Source: JAWLBR01 sp041687495
Lineage (GTDB): Bacteria > Bacillota > Limnochordia > DTU087 > JAAYGB01
Reading direction: 5' to 3'
Length of the DNA: 27,275 nt
Assembly (NCBI GenBank): GCA_041687495.1
Contig: JAWLBR010000038.1
Coordinates: forward strand, 1 to 27,275
Position 1 is the stretch's first letter, and each line of letters begins with the position of its first letter. Shown here piece by piece: positions 14,715 to 23,032 of this stretch. Below the pieces are notes generated by a model that was given only the letters and a program-made list of their open reading frames with translations, was not told the DNA's origin and searched no databases. Position numbers and translations under genes: made by a program.

Positions 14715-15518
14715 ATGGGAGAAAAGGTCAGAGGCAACCTGCTGATCATTGGCGGAGCAGAGGACAAGTCCGGCAGTAAACAGGTCCTTAAGTACCTGGC
14801 TGAAACAGTCAAGGACCACGGACCAGTTGTGTTGGTGGCCACGGCCAGTACTGTGTCTGATGAAATTGCTCAGTCTTATCGGGCTGCGTTTGATTCCCTA
14901 GGCGCAAAGCTGCAGGTGTTGCCTCTGCAGACCAGGGAGGCCGCCAATGCTGACGGTGCGCGGTCTGTCCTGGAACAGGCCGGTGCCGTCTTTTTCTCTG
15001 GCGGTGACCAACTGCGGTTGACCAGCATCCTTGGTGGCACCCGCTTTTACGAGGCTCTGCACACCAGGTATCTGGACGGCCTACTTATTGCCGGAACTAG
15101 TGCCGGGGCTGCTGCCATGAGCGATACTATGATAGTTGGTGGAGTTGACGATGAATCCCCCAGCAAGGGGACGCTGCGCATGGCACCGGGAATGGGATTT
15201 CTCGAGGAGGCCGTAGTGGATCAACACTTTGCTCAGAGAGGGAGAATTGGCCGCTTGATCTCAGTGGTGGCGCAGAACCCCCACGTTTTGGGGATAGGTA
15301 TTGATGAGGATACCGCTGCCCATGTTAGACACGACGGTCTAGTTCGGGTAATCGGTGCCAATACCATCACAGTGGTTGATGGAAGCAAGGTGACTTTGAC
15401 CAACGCCAGTGACAGTGACCCTAATGCGCCGATTGCCATTGGGAATTTGACAGTACACGTGCTTTGTTCTGGATATGGATTTAACCTAGATACCCGTATG
15501 CCCCAAGTGTGGGAATGA
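14715..15518 (+). CDS. cphB: cyanophycinase
   Basis: 267 residues from ATG 14715 (GTG 14703 is possible; the frame is open from 14610, inside dacF). This is a serine exopeptidase of family S51 that cuts cyanophycin, the poly-aspartate-arginine storage polymer, into beta-Asp-Arg dipeptides. Seen: GNLLIIGGAEDK (about 7-18), FFSGGDQLRLTS (about 93-104), the nucleophile elbow GTSAGAAAMS with Ser129, and DQHFAQRGRIGRL (about 169-181), which includes a conserved histidine. The size fits intracellular CphB (about 270). It has no signal peptide, so it would act in the cytoplasm. It lies directly before cyanophycin synthetase, with which it forms a synthesis and breakdown pair. Confidence 0.92.
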   Translation: MGEKVRGNLLIIGGAEDKSGSKQVLKYLAETVKDHGPVVLVATASTVSDEIAQSYRAAFDSLGAKLQVLPLQTREAANADGARSVLEQAGAVFFSGGDQLRLTSILGGTRFYEALHTRYLDGLLIAGTSAGAAAMSDTMIVGGVDDESPSKGTLRMAPGMGFLEEAVVDQHFAQRGRIGRLISVVAQNPHVLGIGIDEDTAAHVRHDGLVRVIGANTITVVDGSKVTLTNASDSDPNAPIAIGNLTVHVLCSGYGFNLDTRMPQVWE

Positions 15519-15567
15519 GAGGCATTCGGCTGACCTTGTAGTGGCTTCAGCCGAGGAGGTTTGTTCG

Positions 15568-18252
15568 GTGAAGATACTAGAAACTCGGACGTACGTGGGT
15601 CCTAATATTCATAGTTACCGTACGGTAATCGCAATGCAGCTAGATCTAGAGGGGGCGGCGGAGACGCCATCTACTCAGATCCCCGGCTTAGTGGAGGAAC
15701 TACTGAGGATCGCCCCAGGGCTTCAGACCCATGAGTGCTCAAAGGGCGTCCCTGGGGGGTTTGTCCAACGTCTGCGGGAAGGCACTTATATGGCCCATGT
15801 GGCGGAGCATTTAGCTTTAGAACTACAGAACGCGGTTGGCTGCCAAGTCTCCTTTGGACGGGCCCGTGAGCTGTCAGAACCAGGTCGAAGCCGGATTGTG
15901 TTTGAGTATGAAGTTGCAGAAGTAGGTAAGGCCGCCGGGAGAACTGCCGTCCAGATCATCAATCTATTGCTGGAGGGAAAGTCACTCCCCCACCGGCAGC
16001 ACTTTATTGAGCCTCTGCGGCAGCTGAAAGCAGAGTATGGCTTTGGTCCGACGACGGCAGCCATTGTTGAGGCGGCCCGCAATCGGGAGATCCCGGTCAT
16101 CCGGATAGGCGACTGTTCACTGGTTCAGCTGGGGTGGGGAGAAAAACAGTGCCGGATTCAGGCTAGTACCACTGGAGGCACATCCTGTATCAGCGTCGAC
16201 ATTGCCTGTGACAAATGGCTGACCAAGCAGTTTCTCCAAGAGATTGGGATACCTACTCCCTTGGCCCGCTTAGTTCAAAACCCCGTGCAGGCTTCTGCAG
16301 TAGCAGAAGAACTGGGATTTCCCCTGGTAGTTAAGCCCAGCGGAGGTAACCACGGTAACGGAGTCACAGTTGGGGTGAACTCACTAGACCAACTTGAGGC
16401 GGCCTATAAAGGGGCGATTGAAAACGATGAGCGGGTCATCCTGGAACAGCAGGTAGAGGGAAATGACTATCGGCTCTTGGTGGTAGGCAACGAAGTGGTT
16501 GCTGCCGCCCAGAGAATCCCGGCGGCAGTGGTGGGCGACGGCAGACATACCGTGCAAGAACTAATTGACCAGGTCAACCAAGATCCCAGGCGAGGAGAAG
16601 ATCATGCGTTTCCGCTGACAAAGATAGTTTTGGATCCGATGGCGATCGAGGTCTTGGCAGAGGCTGGGCTGACTGCGGAAAGCGTGCCGCCGGAGGGACA
16701 GACGGTATTTTTGCGCAGAACTGCGAACATCAGTACTGGAGGAACGGCCGTAGATGTAACCGATTTGGTCCATCCTGAGATTAAGGCCATGGCCGTTCGG
16801 GCCGTATGCACCATTGGGCTGGATATCGCGGGAGTTGATCTTGTCTGCCAAGATGTCTCCGCACCTTTGAGGCAGTCCGGCGCTCAGGTAATTGAAGTTA
16901 ATGCGTCACCGGGACTGCGGATGCACCTATACCCTGCCGAAGGGCAGCCCCGGGACGTAGCCGGTTTGATCGTAAACCACTTGTTCCCGCTGGGGGATAA
17001 CGGCAGAATTCCGGTTATTGCCGTAACAGGAACCAATGGCAAGACGACAGTAACTCGACTTATCCGGCACATCCTTTCGCTAACCGGGAAGACTGTTGGG
17101 ATGACTACCACAGATGGCATTTGTGTCGGTGAGGAACAGGTTTGTCAAGGAGATACGACCGGTCCGTGGAGCACAGGCATCGTCCTCAAGGATCCGAGGG
17201 TGCAGGCAGCAGTTCTAGAGGTGGCCCGGGGCGGAATTCTCCGTTCTGGACTGGGGTTTGACTACAGCGACATTGCCGTAATCACTAATATCAGTGATGA
17301 TCATCTCGGGCAGGACGGAATCCAAACCCTTGAGGATATGGCATTTGTCAAAAGCCTGGTGGGAGAGTGTGTACGCCCAGGGGGACATCTTGTGCTCAAC
17401 GGTGATGATCCCCTCGTTCGGGAAATGGCTGAACGTTCGGATGCCAAGCCCATCTTTTTTACCATGAAAGGGAGCGACTCGTTTATTAGGCAACTAAGTG
17501 GACAGGGTCACACTGTAGTTGCTCGAAAAGATGGGCGCATAGTGGTACGCATGGGCTCAAAAGAGACAATTGTGGCCAGTGTGGAGACAATCCCGATTAC
17601 GCTGCAGGGAATGGCCGACCACAATATCGCCAATGCCCTCGCGGCTGTAGGGGCTGTCCTCGCAGCGGGGGTCCCGGTTGAGTTGATCAAGCGGGGACTA
17701 GAGACCTTTGGGCAGCAGCCGGAGATGAACCAAGGGCGTCTAAACCTTACCCAAGTGAATGGTATTGACGTGCTAATCGACTACGGACACAACCCTGCTG
17801 GCTATCAAGCTGTACTGGAAACGGCCAAGCAAATTGCCAGAGGGCGGCTTATTGGGGTAGTTGGCGCTCCAGGTGACCGTACCGACGATACCCTCGTTGA
17901 AGTCGGGCGCATGGCCGGCAGGTACTTGGACACGGTTGTACTCAAAGAAGATGAGGATCTTAGGGGTCGCCAATCCGGCCAGGTGGCGCAACTGCTTCGG
18001 TTTGGCGTCAGCGAGCAGTTGCCAGATGCCTCTATTTACACGATCCTTGACGAGGAAACCGCCATTGTTCAGGCCATCGGGCAAGCCTCGCCGGATGATC
18101 TGGTTGTTGTGTTCTACGAGAAGCTGGAGACTGTCCAGCGGGGGTTGCAGCTGGCCGCGCAAGAAAATCCTACGCAAGTGGAAAGTCTAGCGTTTTCAAC
18201 TGAGGGGACAGTTCCCAGGCCAAACCAACCAGACATACAGGTTAGCCAATAA
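15568..18252 (+). CDS. cphA: cyanophycin synthetase
   Basis: 894 residues, the normal size of CphA, which adds aspartate and then arginine to a growing multi-arginyl-poly-aspartate chain using ATP and no ribosome. Three parts are visible: an N-terminal domain (about 1-200), an ATP-grasp domain (about 207-460; ISVDIACDKWLTKQ, VVKPSGGNHGNGV, ILEQQVEGNDYRLLVV, VIEVNASPGLRMH) for the aspartate step, and a Mur-ligase-like domain (about 480-860) with P-loop VTGTNGKTT at about 486-494, ITNISDDHLGQDG and DYGHNPAGY, for the arginine step. The start is GTG 15568, since GAGGAGGT (15553-15560) lies 7 bases upstream and family proteins begin MKIL. All key motifs are present, so it should be active. A 30-residue polar tail (after about 860) is not part of the usual fold. 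Confidence 0.95.
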   Translation: MKILETRTYVGPNIHSYRTVIAMQLDLEGAAETPSTQIPGLVEELLRIAPGLQTHECSKGVPGGFVQRLREGTYMAHVAEHLALELQNAVGCQVSFGRARELSEPGRSRIVFEYEVAEVGKAAGRTAVQIINLLLEGKSLPHRQHFIEPLRQLKAEYGFGPTTAAIVEAARNREIPVIRIGDCSLVQLGWGEKQCRIQASTTGGTSCISVDIACDKWLTKQFLQEIGIPTPLARLVQNPVQASAVAEELGFPLVVKPSGGNHGNGVTVGVNSLDQLEAAYKGAIENDERVILEQQVEGNDYRLLVVGNEVVAAAQRIPAAVVGDGRHTVQELIDQVNQDPRRGEDHAFPLTKIVLDPMAIEVLAEAGLTAESVPPEGQTVFLRRTANISTGGTAVDVTDLVHPEIKAMAVRAVCTIGLDIAGVDLVCQDVSAPLRQSGAQVIEVNASPGLRMHLYPAEGQPRDVAGLIVNHLFPLGDNGRIPVIAVTGTNGKTTVTRLIRHILSLTGKTVGMTTTDGICVGEEQVCQGDTTGPWSTGIVLKDPRVQAAVLEVARGGILRSGLGFDYSDIAVITNISDDHLGQDGIQTLEDMAFVKSLVGECVRPGGHLVLNGDDPLVREMAERSDAKPIFFTMKGSDSFIRQLSGQGHTVVARKDGRIVVRMGSKETIVASVETIPITLQGMADHNIANALAAVGAVLAAGVPVELIKRGLETFGQQPEMNQGRLNLTQVNGIDVLIDYGHNPAGYQAVLETAKQIARGRLIGVVGAPGDRTDDTLVEVGRMAGRYLDTVVLKEDEDLRGRQSGQVAQLLRFGVSEQLPDASIYTILDEETAIVQAIGQASPDDLVVVFYEKLETVQRGLQLAAQENPTQVESLAFSTEGTVPRPNQPDIQVSQ

Positions 18253-18261
18253 TGTGCACAG

Positions 18262-18291
18262 AAGGGGGCCAGATAATCCGGGCCCCCTTTT
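18262..18291 (+). terminator. rho-independent terminator after cphA
   Basis: AAGGGGGCC (18262-18270) pairs with GGCCCCCTT (18281-18289), 9 bp, loop of 10, followed by TTTTC. It ends the dacF-cphB-cphA unit. Confidence 0.88.
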
Positions 18292-18362
18292 CACAAGGAT
18301 TTTTAGGAGAATAGCGGAAATATCATTGTACGTCGATAAATCCGGAGGGAAGGGGCAGGGAT

Positions 18363-19316
18363 GTGATCACAGCCGCCGCCTATGCGAAGATTAACTTGTA
18401 CTTAGCAGTAACTGGAGACCTGCCCAGTGGGTATCACTCGTTGGAATCGGTAATGCACACACTTACACTGTACGATACGGTGAAGGTTACCGATTCGGAT
18501 CATCTTAGTTTAAGTTGCTGCTGGACGGATCCCGTGCAGCAGGGTGCAGTATTTTCCTCCCGTATTCCTGTCGATTCGGTAACGGAAGCTGCCGAGTTTG
18601 TTCCCTGCGACAGTCGGAATTTGGCATGGAAAGCGGCGGAAGCATTGCGCAACTATGCTGGGATTCGCCGTGGAGCCCACATTCACTTGATTAAGGCCAT
18701 ACCCGCTGCAGCCGGGCTGGCTGGGGGTAGCGCTGATGCGGCCGCCACACTTGTTGCCCTCAACGAGTTGTGGGGTGCTGGGCTGAGCCCATCAGAGCTG
18801 GCTCAGCTGGGGGCTGGGTTGGGAGCTGATATCCCCTTTTGCCTCAGCGGCGGAAGCAAACTGTGTGTGGGTAGGGGCGATGAGATGACCGACGCACCGT
18901 TGGCACCGGATTGGTCTGTCCTGTTGGTCAAGCCGGACTTCTCGCTATCAACTCAATCGGTGTATCAAGCTCTAGACGCTTACCCGGATGCTTGGGATTC
19001 GCCAAATGGAACAGCTAACATTCTTCGTGCGATTCGTACCGGAGATATAGGCAAAGTCGGGATAAGCTTGTACAATAAGCTTGAGACGGCAAGCTTTGGC
19101 CTTGCTCCCAGTCTAGGGGAGTGGATGGCGCTGATCAAGGCAACTGGGACAGCGGGCACTCTGATGTCAGGCAGCGGACCGACCATCTTTTCCTTATTTG
19201 CCAACCCCCAGGCGGCTCAAGCGGCAGCTTCTGTTCTGGTTAATGCTACTAGAGATCTAGGCGGGGCACAGGTAATTGTGACCCGGTTGGGAGCCAGTGG
19301 GGCGGCGCTACTATAA
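18363..19316 (+). CDS. ispE: 4-diphosphocytidyl-2-C-methyl-D-erythritol kinase
   Basis: 317 residues. IspE phosphorylates CDP-methylerythritol with ATP, the fourth step of the MEP pathway to isoprenoids, including the undecaprenyl carrier for wall synthesis. GHMP-kinase landmarks: AAAYAKINLYLAVTG (residues 3-17), GYHSLESVMHTL, the ATP-binding loop IPAAAGLAGGSADAAA (about 115-130) and MSGSGPTIFSLF (about 262-273). It starts at GTG 18363 after GGAGGGAAGGGG. It is roughly 30 residues longer than the common length; the extra lies about residues 48-80 (CCWTDPVQQGAVFSSRI...), before the NLAWKAAEALR helix. No promoter is evident in the 71 bases after the terminator. It is followed after 26 bases by a GntR gene. 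Confidence 0.95.
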   Translation: MITAAAYAKINLYLAVTGDLPSGYHSLESVMHTLTLYDTVKVTDSDHLSLSCCWTDPVQQGAVFSSRIPVDSVTEAAEFVPCDSRNLAWKAAEALRNYAGIRRGAHIHLIKAIPAAAGLAGGSADAAATLVALNELWGAGLSPSELAQLGAGLGADIPFCLSGGSKLCVGRGDEMTDAPLAPDWSVLLVKPDFSLSTQSVYQALDAYPDAWDSPNGTANILRAIRTGDIGKVGISLYNKLETASFGLAPSLGEWMALIKATGTAGTLMSGSGPTIFSLFANPQAAQAAASVLVNATRDLGGAQVIVTRLGASGAALL

Positions 19317-19342
19317 ACGTGTCGCAGTGGAGGGGATAGAAC

Positions 19343-20044
19343 TTGGGTAGACCTTTGATGCCGGTAAAACTGGATAACTACAAACCGCTGCGGGAGATCG
19401 TCTTTGAAACCATCCGTGAAGCCATCATTGTCGGCGATCTGGAGCCTGGCGAACGCTTGATGGAAGTGCAGATGGCTGAAGAACTCGGAGTTTCCCGTAC
19501 TCCGGTCAGGGAAGCAATTCGGAAGCTGGAGTTAGAGGCTCTGGTTATTATGGTGCCTCGTAAAGGTGCATATGTGGCTGATATTTCCATGCGGGACTTG
19601 GCCGATGTGTTCGAAATTCGTGGTGCTCTGGAAGGGTTAGCTGCCGGCTTGGCCGCAGAAAGGGCCACAGAGGAAGAGATCGAGGAACTTGAACGAATGC
19701 TGGTGAAGATCTCGGATACCATAGAAAAGAATGATGTCAGAGAGACCATCGAACTGGACACTCAGTTTCATGAACTTCTGTACTCAGCGAGCCGAAATGA
19801 GCGGTTGCGGGGGATCTTGAGCCAACTACGAGAGCAAATTCACCGGTTTCGGCTACAATCTTTAGGCCGGCCGGGTAGGATGCGGGTGGCTCTAGAGGAG
19901 CATCGCTCCATTGTCGAGGCAGTGGCAGAACGGGACCCAGATATTGCCCAGGAACGGGCGTCTGCTCATATCGAAAGTGCGGAAAACGCCTTAATGGGGT
20001 CATATCTGGCTCGGAAAGAAAAGACTGATGCAGCCCAAGAGTAG
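19343..20044 (+). CDS. GntR-family transcriptional regulator, FCD type
   Basis: 233 residues from TTG 19343, which has GGAGGGG 7 bases upstream. An N-terminal winged helix (about 13-80) has the recognition region LGVSRTPVREAIRKLELEAL and wing VPRKGAYVAD; residues about 85-215 are an all-helical FCD (FadR C-terminal) effector domain with the metal-binding-type pattern D..FHELL, later EEHRSIVEAV and ASAHIESA. FCD regulators usually bind small organic acids or sugars. It occupies the place of purR in Bacillus but is not a PurR relative (that family has a phosphoribosyltransferase-like domain). The ligand and targets cannot be inferred; a role in the flanking ispE or nucleotidyltransferase genes is possible. 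Confidence 0.92.
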   Translation: MGRPLMPVKLDNYKPLREIVFETIREAIIVGDLEPGERLMEVQMAEELGVSRTPVREAIRKLELEALVIMVPRKGAYVADISMRDLADVFEIRGALEGLAAGLAAERATEEEIEELERMLVKISDTIEKNDVRETIELDTQFHELLYSASRNERLRGILSQLREQIHRFRLQSLGRPGRMRVALEEHRSIVEAVAERDPDIAQERASAHIESAENALMGSYLARKEKTDAAQE

Positions 20045-20062
20045 ATAAGCGTGGAAGGGAGT

Positions 20063-20083
20063 GGCCCCCACCGAGGCGGGGCC
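20063..20083 (+). other. stem-loop between SD-like sequence and start codon
   Basis: GGCCCC (20063-20068) pairs with GGGGCC (20078-20083) around a 9-base loop. It lies between GGAAGGGAG (about 20053-20061) and ATG 20093. With no T-run it is unlikely to be a terminator. Folded, it would bring the SD-like sequence to about 11 bases from the ATG. Confidence 0.45.
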
Positions 20084-20092
20084 TGCAGCTTT

Positions 20093-20917
20093 ATGAGAAT
20101 AGATGCAGTTGTTTTGGCTGGGGCCAGCAATCAAGGCCTACTCAGAACCGAATCTCAAGCCGAATTCGAGGCGCTAATCGAAGTTGCAGGGCGGCCACTG
20201 GTGGATTACGTAGTCCAGGCGCTCATGGGCTCAGAGCACATTCACGATATTGTGTTGGTTGGCCCCGAGGCATTGGAGCAAATATACTCTGAACAGCGTA
20301 TTCGGATCGTCCGCAACGGGGGTTCAATGGCGGAAAACATCAAGCTGGGACTGACGCAAGTGTCAGGACAGCATCAGGTGCTGTTGGTGACGGCGGATAT
20401 TCCGCTTTTGACCACAGAGGCTGTGGATGATTTTCTGGACCGCTGCCGCGCCAAGAAAGCGGCAATCTACTATCCGGTAGTCAGCCAAGAAGCCAACGAG
20501 AGGGCCTATCCCGGGGTCAAACGTACTTATCTTAAGCTGGTGGAGGGCGTCTATACCGGGGGGAACTTGGCGCTAATCGAGCCGGAGGTAGTAAACCGCT
20601 GTTATAGGGTTTTAGAAAAGGCGGTTGCTCTGCGAAAACAACCGGTTAAGCTGATTCGGATGCTTGGATTACGGTTTATTGTCAAGTTTGCCTGTCATCG
20701 TCTCACCATCGCGGATATTGAGCGACAAGCCCAGAAGATTTTGGGATTTACTGGAGTCGCAGTTCCCTGCCCGTATCCAGAGATTGGGGTAGACGTAGAC
20801 AAACCCAGTGATCTGGCAATAGTGCAGCAGGCGTTGAGTATTGACCAACTCAATCAGGACCGCGGTAGCCAACTGACGAATGGTACCGAGTCTTCCGCTC
20901 GGAGAATTGGTCTGTGA
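20093..20917 (+). CDS. MobA-like nucleotidyltransferase family protein
   Basis: 274 residues from ATG 20093 (the frame is open from GTG 20051, which has no ribosome site; GGAAGGGAG lies before a hairpin, see 20063-20083). The first half is a glycosyltransferase-A-like NTP transferase: DAVVLAGASNQG (about 3-14, a degenerate form of LAGGxGxRM), GRPLVDYVVQAL (about 37-48), VTADIPLLT (about 101-109) with the metal-binding aspartate. The C-terminal part (LGFTGVAVPCPYPEIGVDVD) follows, with DKPSDL typical of the family's end. Members transfer NMP to sugars, choline phosphate or molybdopterin; the substrate here is not clear. The loss of the canonical GG and RM in the first loop makes the activity uncertain. 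It is in line with ispE and gntR, and similar genes occur beside glmU in clostridial genomes. Confidence 0.8.
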   Translation: MRIDAVVLAGASNQGLLRTESQAEFEALIEVAGRPLVDYVVQALMGSEHIHDIVLVGPEALEQIYSEQRIRIVRNGGSMAENIKLGLTQVSGQHQVLLVTADIPLLTTEAVDDFLDRCRAKKAAIYYPVVSQEANERAYPGVKRTYLKLVEGVYTGGNLALIEPEVVNRCYRVLEKAVALRKQPVKLIRMLGLRFIVKFACHRLTIADIERQAQKILGFTGVAVPCPYPEIGVDVDKPSDLAIVQQALSIDQLNQDRGSQLTNGTESSARRIGL

Positions 20918-20939
20918 GCTTTTTGACGGGCTTGTTTCG

Positions 20940-20970
20940 ACTGGGATGTTCAGAAGGCATCTTGCCCAGT
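20940..20970 (+). other. stem-loop after the nucleotidyltransferase gene
   Basis: ACTGGG (20940-20945) pairs with CCCAGT (20965-20970), with inner GATG/CATC pairing. No clean T-run follows (GGCATTTACTTAC), so it is at best a weak terminator. The remaining bases before the tRNA include a TACAAT (21007-21012) without a convincing -35. Confidence 0.35.
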
Positions 20971-21030
20971 GGCATTTACTTACAGGCTAGCAATGAACCT
21001 ATTGGGTACAATACTTAGTGTAGACAGCAA

Positions 21031-21105
21031 TGGGGTGTCGCCAAGCGGTAAGGCACAGGACTTTGACTCCTGCATACCCTGGTTCGAATCCAGGCACCCC
21101 AGCCA
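21031..21105 (+). tRNA. tRNA-Gln (anticodon UUG)
   Basis: A complete 75-base cloverleaf. Acceptor TGGGGTG pairs with CACCCCA (21095-21101), discriminator G and encoded CCA (21103-21105). The anticodon stem is CAGGA/TCCTG with loop CTTTGAC, giving anticodon TTG at 21063-21065, which reads CAA and CAG. The T-arm shows CTGGTTCGAATCCAG. The D-arm has AAGCGGTAAGGC. Only 5 bases separate the CCA from the ribosome-binding site of the next gene, so the tRNA and the following mRNA may share a transcript. Confidence 0.98.
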
Positions 21106-21110
21106 GTTTC

Positions 21111-21119
21111 GGAGGTGAT
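21111..21119 (+). promoter_or_regulatory. strong Shine-Dalgarno site after tRNA-Gln
   Basis: GGAGGTGAT, a full match to the anti-SD core, lies 4-5 bases before GTG 21124. It decides the start of the 79-residue gene over the overlapping GTG 21115 and ATG 21118. Confidence 0.75.
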
Positions 21120-21123
21120 GCCA

Positions 21124-21363
21124 GTGGAGCGAGAACTAGGCAAACAGAGCATCCAAACGCGTCAATCGGCTGTGAAAGAAGCACTTTCTGCTTTGAGTCA
21201 CTACCGAGAAGAATTGGCGATGATGGGAGTTACAGACGATCAGCAGAGATCAGCTGGTCGCAGCTGTGGAATGGTTAATGCAGACGACGCCCGAAGGTGC
21301 ATTGCCTCCGCTGAAGCGGAGATCAGTGGAGAAGTGGCCAAAAGGCAACAGCGCCTACATTAA
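21124..21363 (+). CDS. small protein of unknown function (79 aa)
   Basis: I do not recognise this protein. It is 79 residues from GTG 21124, which has a perfect Shine-Dalgarno sequence GGAGGTGAT (21111-21119). It is helical-looking and Glu/Arg/Gln-rich (SIQTRQSAVKEALSALSHYR, then ...AEAEISGEVAKRQQRLH) with two cysteines (in GRSCGM and RRCIAS). No signal peptide or membrane segment. It occupies the position where Bacillus has purR-yabJ-spoVG, but is not SpoVG. The gene is closed by a hairpin terminator at 21404-21435, so it forms a small unit with tRNA-Gln. The strong ribosome site and terminator argue for a real gene; function is unknown. Confidence 0.65.
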   Translation: MERELGKQSIQTRQSAVKEALSALSHYREELAMMGVTDDQQRSAGRSCGMVNADDARRCIASAEAEISGEVAKRQQRLH

Positions 21364-21383
21364 CAAAGACGGCCGTGGTCAGT

Positions 21384-21402
21384 CATCTGTCTGCGGCAGA
21401 TG
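21384..21402 (+). other. stem-loop downstream of the 79-aa gene
   Basis: CATCTG (21384-21389) and CAGATG (21397-21402) form a 6-bp stem around TCTGCGG, directly before the terminator hairpin. Confidence 0.4.
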
Positions 21403-21403
21403 A

Positions 21404-21435
21404 GCCTACCAAATGGTGGGCTTATTTGCATTTTG
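21404..21435 (+). terminator. probable rho-independent terminator
   Basis: GCCTACC (21404-21410) pairs with GGTGGGC (21415-21421) around AAAT with one G-T pair, followed by TTATTTGCATTTTG. The remaining bases up to 21567 are the glmU leader, with a bulged GGTCCCTT/AAGGACC pairing at 21513-21545. Confidence 0.65.
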
Positions 21436-21567
21436 CCAGGCTTTCTGAAATAAGCATAGACTACAGAAGTTCTAGCCGGAGAGGAACAATACTAGGTGTG
21501 GGAGGACTTACCGGTCCCTTTGCAGAAAGCAATGCCGGAAGGACCTACAGGGAAGAAGGGATAGATC

Positions 21568-22935
21568 ATGGAAAAAGCCGCAGTTATCTTGGCTGCGGGT
21601 CATGGGACGCGCATGCGATCAAGTAAAGCGAAAGTGCTGCATGAAATCTGGGGCAAGCCAATGATCAACCACGTAGTTGAAGCCTACTTGGCCGCAGGTG
21701 TCCAGCGACTGATCGTCGTTGTTGGCCATCAGGGCGAGGCCGTGCAGGAAGCGTTAGCCGGGTATCACCAAGTTAAGTTTGCCTGGCAAGAGGAGCAGCT
21801 GGGAACCGGTCACGCTGTGATGCAGGCACAAAGTGAGCTTGAGGGATTTGATGGACCGGTAATCGTTGGCTATGGCGATGCGCCGCTATACCGTCCTGAG
21901 ACGCTGCAGCAGCTAGTGGAAGAACACGTCCAGGCTGAGTCGATGTGTACTTTGTTGACCGCCCTTTACGAAGATCCCTTTGGCTATGGCAGAGTCATTC
22001 GGGATGGGGATGGTCGCTTTGTCGAAGTAGTAGAGGAAAGAGATGCAACCAAGGAGCAGAAGGCCATTCGTGAGATCAACACCGGGACATATGTTTTTGC
22101 CGGGAAGAATTTGTTCAGTGCCTTAGGGCAGCTGACCAATGACAACGCTCAGTCTGAATACTATCTAACCGATGTTCCCGCTATTCTTAAGAAACAGGGT
22201 GGGGAAATCTCCCTTGTTGTGTGTCAGGATCCAGCCGAGACACAAGGCATCAACTCGAAAGTGCAGCTGGCTAAAGCGGCTGCCGTGATGAGAAATCGGG
22301 TTTTGGAGAAACTGATGCTGTCGGGGGTTACCATTGTTGATCCTGCTACTACTTACATCGATGCCGAAGTGACCATTGCACCAGATACTATCATCTATCC
22401 CTTTACGATTATCGAAGGCAGGTCGCGGATTGAAGAGGAGTGTATCATTGGTCCTGGGACCAGGATTGTCTCCTGCGAGATAGGTGCTGGGGCTGAGATT
22501 GTCCAATCAACGCTCTTGGAGTCTAAGGTGGGCGATGAGACCACAGTTGGGCCTTTTGCTTATTTACGCCCCAACACTGTGATTGGATGTCAGGCTCGGA
22601 TCGGGGATTTTGTAGAGATTAAGAACAGCAATATTAAGGATGGGGCCAAGATTCCCCACCTTAGTTATGTCGGCGATGCAGACATAGGCGCCAACGCCAA
22701 CTTAGGCGCCGGTAGTATTACCTGCAACTTCGACGGGCGCAAGAAGAGTCGTACGGTGGTTGAGGATAACGCTTTTGTTGGGAGCAATGCCAATCTGGTT
22801 GCGCCAGTAACCGTTGGCGAAGGGGCATTTGTTGCTGCAGGTTCAACGATTACAAAGGATATCCCTGCGAAAGCTTTGGGAGTTGGTCGTGCCAAGCAGA
22901 CAGTGCGCGAAGGTTGGGTAGACCGGCGTCGGTAA
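21568..22935 (+). CDS. glmU: bifunctional UDP-N-acetylglucosamine pyrophosphorylase / glucosamine-1-phosphate acetyltransferase
   Basis: 455 residues, full length. GlmU acetylates glucosamine-1-phosphate and joins it to UMP, making UDP-GlcNAc for peptidoglycan and teichoic acids. The N-terminal pyrophosphorylase half has ILAAGHGTRMRSSKAKVLHE (about 7-26), LGTGHAVMQA (about 80-89) and GYGDAPLY (metal-binding Asp). The C-terminal half is a left-handed beta-helix of hexapeptide repeats (about 255-455) with PFAYLRPN, the acetyl-CoA site region HLSYVGDADIGANANLGAGS (about 362-381) and NAFVGSNANLVAPV. ATG 21568 follows GAAGGGAT at 7 bases. It keeps the Bacillus order glmU-prs-ctc-pth-mfd. Confidence 0.98.
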   Translation: MEKAAVILAAGHGTRMRSSKAKVLHEIWGKPMINHVVEAYLAAGVQRLIVVVGHQGEAVQEALAGYHQVKFAWQEEQLGTGHAVMQAQSELEGFDGPVIVGYGDAPLYRPETLQQLVEEHVQAESMCTLLTALYEDPFGYGRVIRDGDGRFVEVVEERDATKEQKAIREINTGTYVFAGKNLFSALGQLTNDNAQSEYYLTDVPAILKKQGGEISLVVCQDPAETQGINSKVQLAKAAAVMRNRVLEKLMLSGVTIVDPATTYIDAEVTIAPDTIIYPFTIIEGRSRIEEECIIGPGTRIVSCEIGAGAEIVQSTLLESKVGDETTVGPFAYLRPNTVIGCQARIGDFVEIKNSNIKDGAKIPHLSYVGDADIGANANLGAGSITCNFDGRKKSRTVVEDNAFVGSNANLVAPVTVGEGAFVAAGSTITKDIPAKALGVGRAKQTVREGWVDRRR

Positions 22936-23032
22936 AGCTGAGGCTTTCCCTGCTGAAGGTTAATACTTGCCGTGAGTTTTGAGCTATTGCCCGCAATGGG
23001 TTTGCTAATTCTTTGTATGGGAAGTGACGAAT

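Noticed and set aside
21375..21626. 83-codon plus-strand frame running into glmU
   Set aside because: It crosses the terminator hairpin and the glmU leader, has no ribosome site, and its product looks random.
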